Below are positions 18,864 through 29,782 of a DNA stretch of 64,000 bases, piece after piece. The notes beneath the pieces were generated by a model. The model was not told the origin of the DNA. It did not search any database and saw only the letters and a list, made by a program, of their open reading frames with translations. The stretch covers positions 1 to 64,000 of the forward strand of contig WNDY01000019.1 in assembly GCA_009914555.1 (NCBI GenBank), written 5' to 3'. This stretch comes from Xylophilus sp. GTDB lineage: Bacteria > Pseudomonadota > Gammaproteobacteria > Burkholderiales > Burkholderiaceae_C. Every line of letters starts with the position of its first letter. Position 1 is the first letter of the stretch. The translations under genes and the position numbers were made by a program.

Positions 18864-21302
18864 CTACCGCGGAACGACGACGCCGCTCTCCACCGGCTGG
18901 GCCTGCGCCGCGCCGGACTGCGGCACCACCACGGTGCCGGGCTCCGCCCCGCGCGCCGGCGGCGGCACGATGCGCAGCCCTGTGGTGGACTGCTGCGGCA
19001 CCGGCGCGGCGGGTGCCGGCAGGGGCGTGCCGACCACCGCGGGCGCCACTGGATTGCCAGGCTCGGCCGGCGCCGCCGGGCGCTCGCTCAGAGAGCCCGG
19101 CGGCAGGCCCTCGCCGCCTTCGGCGGCCGGTGTCGCGCCCCAGCCCGGCAGCACCGTGCCCTGCTCGGGCACCACTTCCTGCGGCGGCGCGGGCGGCGGC
19201 GCATGCGGCGCGTCGAACACCGCGTCGGGGTCGATGGCCCGGGTGCGCAGGGCGGTCTGCACGAAGTCGCCCACGATCGGCAGTGCGCTGCGCGCGCCCT
19301 GGCCCCAGGAATCTGCCATGGTCAGCCGGCTGTCGTTGAAGCCGACCCAGGCGCCCGCGACCAGCTCGGGGTGCATCAGGATGAACCAGCCGTCGGTGTT
19401 GTCCTGCGTGGTGCCGGTCTTGCCGGCCACGTCGCCGCGCACGCCCCAGCGGCTGCGGATCGCCGTACCGGTGCCGCGGTCGACCACCCCGCGCATGGCG
19501 TCCAGCAGCAGCTGGTCGGCACCGTGCTCCAGCGCCGGCTCGGGCGGCGCGCTCTGGAAGGCTTCGAGCACGCGGCCGTTGCGGTCTTCCACGCGGGTGA
19601 CGACCAGCGGCTCGACGTAGTTGCCGCCGTTGGCGATGCTGGCATAGGCGTTGACCACCTCCTTGAGCGTCACCGGGCTGGTGCCCAGCGCCAGCGAGAA
19701 CACCTCGTCGAGCCTGCTCTGCCGCACGCCGAGCGCGCGCGCCGTTTTCGCCACGCTGGCCGCGCCGATGCGCTGCACCAGCTGGGCGGTGATGGTGTTC
19801 TTCGACAGCGCCAGGCCGTCGCGCAGGGTCATCGGCTGGTAGCTCGGCGCGCCGATGTCGGTCGGGCGCCAGACCTGGCCGTTGCCGAGCGGGATCTCGA
19901 CTGCGCCGTCGACGAAGGTCTCGTTCGGATCGATGCCCTGGGCGAAGGCGGCGCCATAGACGAAGGGTTTGAAGGTCGAGCCCGGCTGGCGGCGGGCCTG
20001 CTGGACGTGGTCGAACTGGTCCTCGTCGAAGCCGCGGCTGCCGACCCAGGCGCGGATGGCGCCGTTGCGCGGGTCGATGGCAACGAAGCCGGCCTGCAGC
20101 CGCGCCTTGTCGGCACGCAGCGCCTGCATGGCCTCGGCATCGGCCAGCACCTGCTTCAGTGCATGGGCGTCGTCCTCGCCGGCCTCGCGCGCGATCTTGT
20201 AGGCCGCGGTCTCGCGCACCAGGGCCTGCACCACCGGGCGGTTCGCCGTCCAGGCGCGCGGGCCCCACTGGGCGCTGGCCGCGCGCTGGAGCACGTCGCC
20301 CTGGCGCTGCACCGCGCGGTTGGCCGCGTCCTGCAAACGCGCGTCGATCGTGGTGTGCACGCGCAGGCCGTCGGCATAGATGTCGTAGTCGTTGCGGTCG
20401 GCCCAGTCGATGAGCCAGCGACGCAGGTAGCGCGCCAGGTGCGGGGCGGGGCCGCTGTCCTCGACCTGGCGCTCGAAGTCGATCCTGAGGGGGCGGGCCT
20501 GGAGCTTACGGAGCTGGCCGTCGGGCAGTTCGCCGCGCGCGTCCATCAGCGACAGGACGAGGTTGCGACGCTCCTGCGCGCGCTCGGGCCGTGTCACCGG
20601 GTTGTAGTAGCTCGTGCCCTTGAGCATGCCGACCAGCGTGGCGCTCTGCAGCACGTCGAGCTTGGCCGAGGAGGTGTCGAAATAGGTCCGCGCCGCCATC
20701 TCGATGCCGTAGGCGTTGTAGAGGAAGGGCACGGTGTTGAGGTAGGTTTCGAGAATCTCGTCCTTGGAGTACGAGGCCTCGATCTTGAGCGCGGTGATGG
20801 CCTCGCGGATCTTGCGGGTGACCGACACCGAGCGCCCGATGTCGTCGGGATACAGGTTGCGCGCGAGCTGCTGGGTGATGGTGGAGCCGCCCTGCAGGTT
20901 GCCCTGAGCGGTGTGCAGCAGCGCGCCGATGGTGCGGCGCACGTCGATGCCGTGGTGCTCGTAGAAGCGGCGGTCCTCGGTGGCCAACAGGGCCGCGATC
21001 ACATGCGGCGAGATGTCCGCGAGCTTGACCCACGAACGGTTGGCCCGCCGGTATTCGGCCAGCGCCTGGCCATCGGCCGACAGCACCACGGCAGGCCGCT
21101 CCTCGCGGACGCGGCGGATGTCGCCGATGCCCGGTGTGAACGGGATCTGGATCAGCACGTAGAGAAGCAAGGCCGCGGGCAGGGCTGCGGCAGCCCACCA
21201 CGGATGGCGCCGCAGCACGGCGCCGGCGCGCCGGGCGCGGGCCGCCGCCGAACGGGCCGCGCGGGCGGGGAAGGAAGCGGGGGCATCGGTCACGGGCCGC
21301 AT
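18864..21302 (-). CDS. mrcA: Class A penicillin-binding protein (PBP1a-like)
   Basis: An 812-residue bifunctional peptidoglycan synthase. A short cytoplasmic N-terminus is followed by one membrane anchor (WWAAAALPAALLLYVLIQIPF). The glycosyltransferase domain carries the catalytic Glu in LLATEDRRFYEHHGID, then GGSTITQQLARNLY and RKIREAITALKIE. The transpeptidase has the active-site Ser in GSTFKPF, SKN and KTGTTQD. The C-terminal 130 residues are a long Pro/Ala-rich tail with PVPQQ and PPPARG stretches, probably flexible. ATG 21302 is preferred to an ATG 26 codons further upstream because the shorter form begins with a typical basic N-terminus. It is divergent from a diguanylate cyclase gene. 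Confidence 0.93.
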   Translation of the reverse strand: MRPVTDAPASFPARAARSAAARARRAGAVLRRHPWWAAAALPAALLLYVLIQIPFTPGIGDIRRVREERPAVVLSADGQALAEYRRANRSWVKLADISPHVIAALLATEDRRFYEHHGIDVRRTIGALLHTAQGNLQGGSTITQQLARNLYPDDIGRSVSVTRKIREAITALKIEASYSKDEILETYLNTVPFLYNAYGIEMAARTYFDTSSAKLDVLQSATLVGMLKGTSYYNPVTRPERAQERRNLVLSLMDARGELPDGQLRKLQARPLRIDFERQVEDSGPAPHLARYLRRWLIDWADRNDYDIYADGLRVHTTIDARLQDAANRAVQRQGDVLQRAASAQWGPRAWTANRPVVQALVRETAAYKIAREAGEDDAHALKQVLADAEAMQALRADKARLQAGFVAIDPRNGAIRAWVGSRGFDEDQFDHVQQARRQPGSTFKPFVYGAAFAQGIDPNETFVDGAVEIPLGNGQVWRPTDIGAPSYQPMTLRDGLALSKNTITAQLVQRIGAASVAKTARALGVRQSRLDEVFSLALGTSPVTLKEVVNAYASIANGGNYVEPLVVTRVEDRNGRVLEAFQSAPPEPALEHGADQLLLDAMRGVVDRGTGTAIRSRWGVRGDVAGKTGTTQDNTDGWFILMHPELVAGAWVGFNDSRLTMADSWGQGARSALPIVGDFVQTALRTRAIDPDAVFDAPHAPPPAPPQEVVPEQGTVLPGWGATPAAEGGEGLPPGSLSERPAAPAEPGNPVAPAVVGTPLPAPAAPVPQQSTTGLRIVPPPARGAEPGTVVVPQSGAAQAQPVESGVVVPR

Positions 21303-21324
21303 CTTAGGCGGCTGCCGAATATCT

Positions 21325-21333
21325 TTGTAACAA
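21325..21333 (+). promoter_or_regulatory. TTGTAACA site between mrcA and the diguanylate cyclase
   Basis: TTGTAACAA at 21325-21333 has the same core as the inverted repeat upstream of ompR (6226 and 6294), and an AGTTACAT at about 21415 is a partial inverse. It lies between divergent mrcA and the GGDEF gene, so OmpR might bind here. This is by resemblance only. Confidence 0.3.
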
Positions 21334-21460
21334 CCTTGCGAACCGCTGCCGCAGCACAAAGTGCGCTGCCGTGGCGCCATAGCGTCTTCGCCGCTTCCTC
21401 CCGGCCACCGGCGCAGTTACATTTCTGCCGGAAACCACGGCTTCTTCCTGCGACACCGCC

Positions 21461-22975
21461 ATGCCCCACCGCCAACCTTCCGAGATCGCGCGCGAGACGC
21501 TGCGGCAGCTGGCAGCCCGGCGGCTGGCGCCCACGCCGGACCTGTACCAGGCGGTGTACGAGGAGGTGTCGGGCCAGCGCCTGCCCGCCGCCTTCCCCGA
21601 CGGCCCGCTGCGCGCCATCGGCCGCGTGCTGCCGGCGCAGAACGCCGCGCAGAAGCGCGTGCTCGACCTGTACCTGGCCGCAGTGGCCGCGCGCGACTGG
21701 GTGCAGCTGCAAAGCGCGCTGGTGGCCTATGCCCAGCTCGGACTCGACCGCGCGGCGGTCGACGCCGCAGCCGAGCCCGTCGACGTGAGCCCGCGCAGCC
21801 TGGCCGAGCAGCTGGCGCGCTGGGTGGACCACATCCTGCCTGCGCTCGGCGGCAATGACAGCCGGCTGCATGCCGTCGCCACCCAGTTGGCGGAGCTGCT
21901 GCGCTCCGATCTGCCCTCCGCGGCCCGGACACAGGCGCTGGTGGCCGACTTCGGCTTCCAGCTCGGCTTCGCGGCCGAGGAGCAGGAGGGTGTCCGCGCC
22001 ATGCTGCTGGCGCTGCTGCGGCTGCTGTTCGAGAACATCGCCGAACTCAGCATCGACGATGCCTGGCTGCACGGCCAGGCCGGCGCGCTGCTCGCTGCCA
22101 CGACGCCGCCGGTCAGCCTGCGCCAGCTCGACGAGGCCCAGCGCCGGCTCAAGGACGTGATCTTCAAGCAGTCGCAGGCCAAAGCCCGCTCGGTGCAGGC
22201 CCAGGCGCAGATGAAGGAGATGCTCTCCACCTTCATCGAACGGCTTTCGCACATGGCCGAGAGCAGCGGCGCCTACCGCGACCAGGTGGAGCGCTGCGTC
22301 GAGCAGATCGGGCGCGCGTCCACCATCGAGGAGATCGCGCCGGTGCTGCAGGAAGTGATCGCCGCCACCCGCGCCATGTCCCAGGGCAGCCGCGCCGCGC
22401 ACGAGGAACTGGCCGCCCTGCGCGAACGCGCCGAGCGCACCCACGGCGAGGTCCACCGCCTGCAGCAGGAGCTCGACCGCGCCAGCGCCCAGGCCCGCCA
22501 CGATCCGCTCACCGGCGCCCTCAACCGCAAGGGCCTGGACGAGGCCTTCGAGCGCGAGGTCGAACGCAGCCGCCGCAACGGCGACCCGCTCTGCGTTGCG
22601 CTGCTGGACCTGGACGACTTCAAGCGCATCAACGACGAGCTGGGCCACGACGTGGGCGACGCGGCGCTGATCCACCTGGCCGACGTCGCCCGCGCCTGCC
22701 TGCGCAAGAGCGACATGCTCGCGCGCTACGGCGGCGAGGAATTCGTGCTGCTGCTGCCCGAGACGCCGCTGGCCGCCGGCGTGGACTTCATGCAGCGGCT
22801 GCAGCGCGAGCTGACCCGCCACTACTTCCTGCAGGGCAGCGACAAGCGGATGATCACCTTCAGCGCCGGCGTGGCCGAGCTCGGCCCCGACGAATCCGGC
22901 GCCGATGCCCTGAAACGCGCCGACCAGGGCATGTACCTGGCCAAGCGCGCCGGAAAAAACAGGGTGATGGCGTGA
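21461..22975 (+). CDS. Diguanylate cyclase with a helical sensor region
   Basis: A 504-residue protein that should make c-di-GMP. The C-terminal GGDEF domain (about 345-500) has the active-site GGEEF and an upstream inhibitory RxxD site, RKSD, five residues before it, so product inhibition is likely. The RNGD and DLDDFKRIND motifs are intact. The N-terminal 340 residues are entirely helical, with coiled-coil-like stretches (QAKARSVQAQAQ, QQELDRASAQ), no membrane segment and no recognised sensor fold, so the input signal is unknown. The stop overlaps the start of the following phosphatase gene by 4 nt. Confidence 0.9.
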   Translation: MPHRQPSEIARETLRQLAARRLAPTPDLYQAVYEEVSGQRLPAAFPDGPLRAIGRVLPAQNAAQKRVLDLYLAAVAARDWVQLQSALVAYAQLGLDRAAVDAAAEPVDVSPRSLAEQLARWVDHILPALGGNDSRLHAVATQLAELLRSDLPSAARTQALVADFGFQLGFAAEEQEGVRAMLLALLRLLFENIAELSIDDAWLHGQAGALLAATTPPVSLRQLDEAQRRLKDVIFKQSQAKARSVQAQAQMKEMLSTFIERLSHMAESSGAYRDQVERCVEQIGRASTIEEIAPVLQEVIAATRAMSQGSRAAHEELAALRERAERTHGEVHRLQQELDRASAQARHDPLTGALNRKGLDEAFEREVERSRRNGDPLCVALLDLDDFKRINDELGHDVGDAALIHLADVARACLRKSDMLARYGGEEFVLLLPETPLAAGVDFMQRLQRELTRHYFLQGSDKRMITFSAGVAELGPDESGADALKRADQGMYLAKRAGKNRVMA

Positions 22976-24543
22976 CCCTCCTCGACCGCCGCGCCCTGCT
23001 GCTGCGCGCATCCTCGCTGGCGCTGGCCTGCACCCTGCCGCGCTGGGCCTGGGCGGCGCTGCAGTCCGCCGCCGCCGACGACCCCTTCGCGCTCGGCGTG
23101 GCCAGCGGCGATCCGGCGCCCGACGGCATGGTGCTATGGACCCGGCTGCTGCTGCCCGCCGCCGCGGCGGCCGCGACGGTACAGTGGGAAATCGCCCACG
23201 ATGCGGCCTTTCGCCGCATCGCGCAGCGCGGCCAGGCCGTGGCCGACGCGGCGCTGGCCCACAGCGTGCATGTGGAAGCCGCAGGCCTGGAGCCGGACCG
23301 CTGGTACTTCTACCGCTTCATGCACGGCGGCGCCGTGAGCGCCGTCGGCCGCACCCGCACCGCGCCGGCACCTGGCGCTCTGCCCGCGCGCCTGCGGCTG
23401 GCCTATGCCTCCTGCCAGCGCTGGGAGCACGGCTACTACGCCGCCTGGCGGCATCTGGTGGACGACGCGCCGGACCTGGTCGCCTTCCTCGGCGACTACA
23501 TTTACGGGTACGCCGCGCCGCCCCAGCCCGGCGGCCTGCCGCGCACGCACCCGCTGCGCCATGCCCGCACGCTGGCCGACTACCGCGACCGCTATGCGCT
23601 GCACAAGAGCGACCCGGACCTGCAGGCCGCCCACCGCGCCTGCCCCTGGATCGTGACCTGGGACGACCACGAGGTCGAGAACGACTATGCCGGCGGCACC
23701 GGCCGCCAGGGCGCGACCGACGCCTTCGTGCGGCAGCGCACCGCGGCCTGGCAGGCTTTCTACGAGCGCATGCCGCTGCGTGCGTCCACGCTGGCGCGCG
23801 GCCTGGGCGGGCTCGGCGCGGCCGGCGGCGTGCAGCTCTACCGCAGCATCGGCTGGGGCCGGCTGGCGCAGGTGCATCTGCTCGACGACCGGCAGTTCCG
23901 CGCGGTGCAGGCCTGCCGCGAACCCGGGGCCTCGACGGCAGCCGCGGTGCAGCCCGGTGCCTGCGCGGCGCTGGCCGATCCGGCGCGCAGCCTGCTCGGC
24001 GCCGCGCAGGAGGCCTGGCTCGACGCCGCCCTCGCCCGGGATGCGGCCGGCGACGGTCCGCACTGGAGCGTCATCGCGCAGCAGACGCTGTTCTCGCCGC
24101 GCCGCTATCCGTCGGGCGTCGTCTCGACCGACAACTGGGACGGCTACCCGGCCGCGCGCGAGCGCCTGCTGCAATCGCTGCAGCACCATCGGCCGCGCAA
24201 CACCGTGCTGCTGGGCGGCGACATCCACCAGAACTACGTCTGCCGCGTGCACGCCGCGCCCGCCGACCCGGCGAGCCCGGTCGTCGCCAGCGAGTTCTGC
24301 GGCACCTCGATCACCTCGCACTCCGGCACCACGCAGCAGAAAGTCGATGCCGTGGCGCGGCACAACCCCCATGTGCTGCTGGCCGACTGCGATCACCGCG
24401 GCTATGGCCTGTGCGACGTCACGCCTAGCCGCTGGACCACCGCCCTGCGCGTGGTAGACGACGCGGCGCGGCCGGATGCGTCGATCGCGACGCTGGCGCG
24501 CTTCGTGGTGGAAGACGGCCGGCCCGGCCCACAGGCAGCCTGA
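22972..24543 (+). CDS. phoD: PhoD-like alkaline phosphatase, Tat-exported
   Basis: A 523-residue secreted phosphatase. The N-terminus has a twin-arginine signal (LLDRRALLLRASSLALACTLPRWAWAA). It then has the PhoD N-terminal Ig-like region (FALGVASGDPAPDGMVLWTRL) and the metal-binding motifs ASCQRWEHG, LGDYIYG, TWDDHEVENDY, LGGDIHQN and GTSITSH. This suits phosphodiester or phosphomonoester hydrolysis in the periplasm with Ca/Fe metals. It starts at GTG 22972, overlapping the diguanylate cyclase stop, so c-di-GMP signalling and this enzyme are co-translated, though a functional link is not shown. Confidence 0.88.
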   Translation: MTLLDRRALLLRASSLALACTLPRWAWAALQSAAADDPFALGVASGDPAPDGMVLWTRLLLPAAAAAATVQWEIAHDAAFRRIAQRGQAVADAALAHSVHVEAAGLEPDRWYFYRFMHGGAVSAVGRTRTAPAPGALPARLRLAYASCQRWEHGYYAAWRHLVDDAPDLVAFLGDYIYGYAAPPQPGGLPRTHPLRHARTLADYRDRYALHKSDPDLQAAHRACPWIVTWDDHEVENDYAGGTGRQGATDAFVRQRTAAWQAFYERMPLRASTLARGLGGLGAAGGVQLYRSIGWGRLAQVHLLDDRQFRAVQACREPGASTAAAVQPGACAALADPARSLLGAAQEAWLDAALARDAAGDGPHWSVIAQQTLFSPRRYPSGVVSTDNWDGYPAARERLLQSLQHHRPRNTVLLGGDIHQNYVCRVHAAPADPASPVVASEFCGTSITSHSGTTQQKVDAVARHNPHVLLADCDHRGYGLCDVTPSRWTTALRVVDDAARPDASIATLARFVVEDGRPGPQAA

Positions 24544-24641
24544 GAACGCGTTCCGAGCCCCGCTGCCTCTTCGGCGGGCAATGCGTCGCAAGCCCTTGCG
24601 AATCAAGCACTTGCAAGCGGCTTGCACGCCCGGGCCACGGG

Positions 24642-24650
24642 TTATCCACA
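24642..24650 (+). promoter_or_regulatory. Consensus DnaA box upstream of dnaG
   Basis: TTATCCACA matches the R-type DnaA box exactly. It is single and isolated, and lies 139 bp upstream of the dnaG start, beside two short palindromes. It could link dnaG/rpoD transcription to DnaA, or be a chance or genome-wide titration site. Confidence 0.5.
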
Positions 24651-24747
24651 TGTTTGTCCAAGGCCGGCGGGGACAAGTCCCTTCGGCACGCTGCACATAC
24701 TCCCTACCCTGACGCCCCCATACGCCTATACAACAGGCGCTAGAGAC

Positions 24748-24757
24748 ATATACCCCC
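24748..24757. repeat. Recurrent G-rich/TATA boundary motif, copy upstream of dnaG
   Basis: ATATACCCCC (complement GGGGGTATAT), 31 bp upstream of dnaG. A second copy, ACATACTCCC, is at 24695-24704. Confidence 0.4.
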
Positions 24758-24788
24758 TCCCTCTCCCATACCGGGTAAAGTCGCTCCC

Positions 24789-26762
24789 GTGTCCATTCCC
24801 GCATCTTTCATCCAGGAACTCCTCGGCCGCACCGACGTGGTCGAGGTTGTGGGCAGGCACGTGCAGCTCAAGAAGAGCGGCGCCAACTACATGGGGCTGT
24901 GCCCCTTCCACGCCGAGAAGTCGCCCTCCTTCTCGGTCAGCCCGTCCAAGCAGTTCTACCACTGCTTCGGCTGCGGGGCGAGCGGCGACGCGATCAAGTT
25001 CCTGACCGAGCACACCGGCGCCACCTTCGTCGAAGCGGTGCACGATCTGGCCGCCCAGTCCGGCCTCACCGTGCCCGACGAAGGCGGATCGCCGCAGGAC
25101 CGCGAGCGCGCCCGCCAGCAGCGCGCGCGCCAGGTCACGCTGTCGGACGTGCTGGAAAAAGCCGGCGCCGCCTACCGCAGGCACCTCCGGGGCTCGGCCC
25201 GCGCCATCGACTACCTCAAGCACCGCGGCCTGTCGGGCGAGATCGCCAGGCGCTTCGGCCTGGGCTACGCGCCCGAGGGCTGGCGCACGCTGGCCAGCAC
25301 CTTCGCGCGCTACGACGACCCGCTGCTCGAAGAAGCCGGCCTCGTCATCGTGCAGGCCGAGAAGGACGACAGCGGCAGCGTCAACGAAGGCAGGCGCTAC
25401 GACCGCTTCCGCGACCGGATCATGTTCCCGATCCGCAACGTCAAGGGCGAATGCATCGGCTTCGGCGGCCGCGTGCTCGGCGACGAAAAGCCCAAGTACC
25501 TCAACTCGCCCGAGACGCCGGTCTTCCACAAGGGCCGCGAACTCTACGGCCTCTACGAGGCCCGGCCCGCACTGCGCGAGATGGGCTACGCCCTCGTCAC
25601 CGAGGGCTACATGGACGTGGTCGCGCTCGCGCAGCTCGGCTTCCCGAACGCGGTGGCCACCCTGGGCACCGCCTGCACGCCCGAGCATGTGCACAAGCTC
25701 TTCCGCTTCACCGATTCGGTGGTATTCAGCTTCGACGGCGACGCCGCCGGCCGGCGGGCCGCGCGCAAGGCGCTCGACGCCGCCCTGCCGCATGCGAGCG
25801 ACACGCGCACCGTGCGCTTCCTCTTCCTGCCGCCCGAGCACGACCCCGACAGCTTCGTGCGCGCGCACGGCAGCGACGCCTTCTCGCTCCAGGTCGCGCA
25901 GGCGCTGCCGCTGAGCCGCTTCCTCGTCGAAGCTGCGCGCGAGGGCTGCGACCTCGGCACCGCCGAGGGCCGCGCCCGCATGTGCAGCAACGCCCGCCCG
26001 CTCTGGAGCGCCCTGCCCGACGGCGCCCTGCGCCGCCAGCTGCTCGGCGAGCTGGCCCAGCTGGCCCAGCTCGGCGCGGCCGACCTGGCCGCGCTCTGGC
26101 AGGAGCCGGCCGGCGCGCCGGCCGCGCGCCGCAGCGACGGGGCGGCGGAGCCATCGCCCGACCATGCCGACCTGCCGCCGGAGGACCGCTGGGCGCCTGC
26201 CGAGCCGATGCCGTTCGCCAGCGAACCCGCCGCGCCGTATGCCGCGCGCAAGCCCTGGCAGCGCCGCAACGGCCCGCCCGAGCCGGCCTTCGACCGCAGC
26301 CCGCGCACCGCGCCGGCCAGCCGGGTCGACCACACGGCCCGGCTGCTGCTGTCGCACATGGAATTCGTCGAGGAGCTCAGCCACGAGCACCACGACCTGC
26401 TCAATGCCCAGCCCGAGCCGCACCGCCAGCTCTTCGCCTGGATCGGGGGCCAGTTCCACGAGCATGGCGTGCAGCCCTGGGCCGTGCTGCGCGAGAGCCT
26501 GCGCGGCGCCGGCTGCGAGAACCTGGCCGTGCGGCTGATGACCGGCTCACACGCGCAGACCGAGGGCGAACTGGCCGATCTGCGCGCCGAACTGACCGAC
26601 CTGCTGGCCCGCATGGAGGTCGACCGGCTCAAGCAGCTGGAAAACGACGCGCTCGCCGCCACCTCCCACGACCCGGCGGCATTGCAGCGCTACCGCGAGC
26701 TGTTCCGGCGCCGCACCGAGCTGGAACGCCGGCAGACGCATACCACGCCGGGCGGCTCTTGA
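24789..26762 (+). CDS. dnaG: DNA primase
   Basis: A 657-residue primase that lays the RNA primers for replication. The zinc-binding domain has CPFHAEKSPS and HCFGCGASGDA. The core has YDRFRDRIMFPI and the TOPRIM motifs EGYMDVV and SFDGDAAGRRAARKALD, followed by DPDSFVR. A Pro/Ala-rich linker (about 425-505) precedes the C-terminal helicase-binding helical domain. GTG 24789 is the start. It is followed at 286 nt by rpoD, recalling the macromolecular synthesis operon of other proteobacteria, though rpsU is not adjacent here. Confidence 0.97.
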   Translation: MSIPASFIQELLGRTDVVEVVGRHVQLKKSGANYMGLCPFHAEKSPSFSVSPSKQFYHCFGCGASGDAIKFLTEHTGATFVEAVHDLAAQSGLTVPDEGGSPQDRERARQQRARQVTLSDVLEKAGAAYRRHLRGSARAIDYLKHRGLSGEIARRFGLGYAPEGWRTLASTFARYDDPLLEEAGLVIVQAEKDDSGSVNEGRRYDRFRDRIMFPIRNVKGECIGFGGRVLGDEKPKYLNSPETPVFHKGRELYGLYEARPALREMGYALVTEGYMDVVALAQLGFPNAVATLGTACTPEHVHKLFRFTDSVVFSFDGDAAGRRAARKALDAALPHASDTRTVRFLFLPPEHDPDSFVRAHGSDAFSLQVAQALPLSRFLVEAAREGCDLGTAEGRARMCSNARPLWSALPDGALRRQLLGELAQLAQLGAADLAALWQEPAGAPAARRSDGAAEPSPDHADLPPEDRWAPAEPMPFASEPAAPYAARKPWQRRNGPPEPAFDRSPRTAPASRVDHTARLLLSHMEFVEELSHEHHDLLNAQPEPHRQLFAWIGGQFHEHGVQPWAVLRESLRGAGCENLAVRLMTGSHAQTEGELADLRAELTDLLARMEVDRLKQLENDALAATSHDPAALQRYRELFRRRTELERRQTHTTPGGS

Positions 26763-27048
26763 AAAGCCGCACGCCGCTATAATGTAGGGTTGTCGGCAAG
26801 AGCGACAGCAGCACCTCCGGACCGGGCCCTCCCTCGACATGGGAGCCGATGATCGCCACGATCGGCCCACCTCACCGCAAGGACTGCACACCAAATGTTC
26901 GCCCAGACATCTTGCCCCCGGGGACGCGCTCCCCGGCGCCGCCGTGGCCGGGCTCGCAGCCGGCCGCAGCGGCAAGCCATCGCGCCGGTGCGCCGTGGCA
27001 CTTGTCAGTTTCTTCGTGCCTGCCTTTTTGATGTTTCGAGGTTCTTCC
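26763..27048. promoter_or_regulatory. Intergenic leader of rpoD with a -10 candidate
   Basis: The region has no supported gene. A TATAAT lies at 26778-26783, giving a possible start of transcription near 26790 and a leader of about 260 nt before the rpoD ATG. A GCGGCT/AGCCGC hairpin spans the dnaG stop (26752-26770). The leader is GC-rich with several dyads and could hold regulatory structure, but I recognise no known riboswitch. Confidence 0.45.
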
Positions 27049-29445
<2,397 letters not shown>

Positions 29446-29473
29446 GCGCGGCCTGCCGCCCTGCCCCCCAAAG

Positions 29474-29505
29474 AAGCCCGCCCGGTGCGCCCGGCGGGCT
29501 TTTTC
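29474..29505 (+). terminator. Rho-independent terminator of rpoD
   Basis: An 8-bp stem AGCCCGCC/GGCGGGCT (29475-29482 with 29493-29500) is followed by TTTTCTTT, 28 nt after the rpoD stop. Confidence 0.9.
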
Positions 29506-29613
29506 TTTGTCGGGCCGGGCGGGACCGCCTCCTACCTGAGGCGGCCACGCCTGCCCACGCAGCGGCGCCGCGCGGCACGCTGGAATCGACGCTCGATCAC
29601 CCCAGGAGATTCC

Positions 29614-29772
29614 ATGCCCGACCCGCAGACCACCCCGCAGCCGAGCTACCCGACCGATCCGACGACGCCGGGCCAGCAGCCGATCCAGCCCGGCAAGCCA
29701 CCCGAGCCGCTGGAGCCGCAGGAAGTGCCGGGCCAGCCCATTCCGACGCCGCCGCCGGCAGCCCTGCCGTGA
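29614..29772 (+). CDS. Very short Pro-rich protein
   Basis: A 52-residue, Pro-rich sequence (MPDPQTTPQPSYPTDPTTPGQQ...PPPAALP) with a good ribosome site (AGGAG, 6 nt before the ATG). It contains repeats of PT, PQ and PEP. It has no recognised domain and is probably unstructured. It is convergent with amtB, 11 nt from its stop. It could be a true short protein; its evenly Pro-rich composition is also possible by chance in GC-rich DNA. Confidence 0.55.
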   Translation: MPDPQTTPQPSYPTDPTTPGQQPIQPGKPPEPLEPQEVPGQPIPTPPPAALP

Positions 29773-29782
29773 CCGCGCGGCG

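Larger units (their letters stand above)
24544..24788. promoter_or_regulatory. Structured intergenic region ahead of dnaG with palindromes and a DnaA-box-like site
   Basis: The space between phoD and dnaG holds two perfect palindromes, TCGCAAG-CC-CTTGCGA (24586-24601) and TGCAAGC-G-GCTTGCA (24612-24626), then a perfect DnaA-box consensus TTATCCACA (24642-24650) and two copies of the recurrent TATA(C/T)-CCC element (24695-24704, 24748-24757). No gene is seen. This may be the control region for dnaG and rpoD, but no site is experimentally supported here. Confidence 0.5.

Noticed and set aside
24586..24650. Replication origin
   Set aside because: Only one DnaA box, no AT-rich unwinding region and no dnaA/dnaN neighbours. 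The palindromes are short and unlike an oriC.
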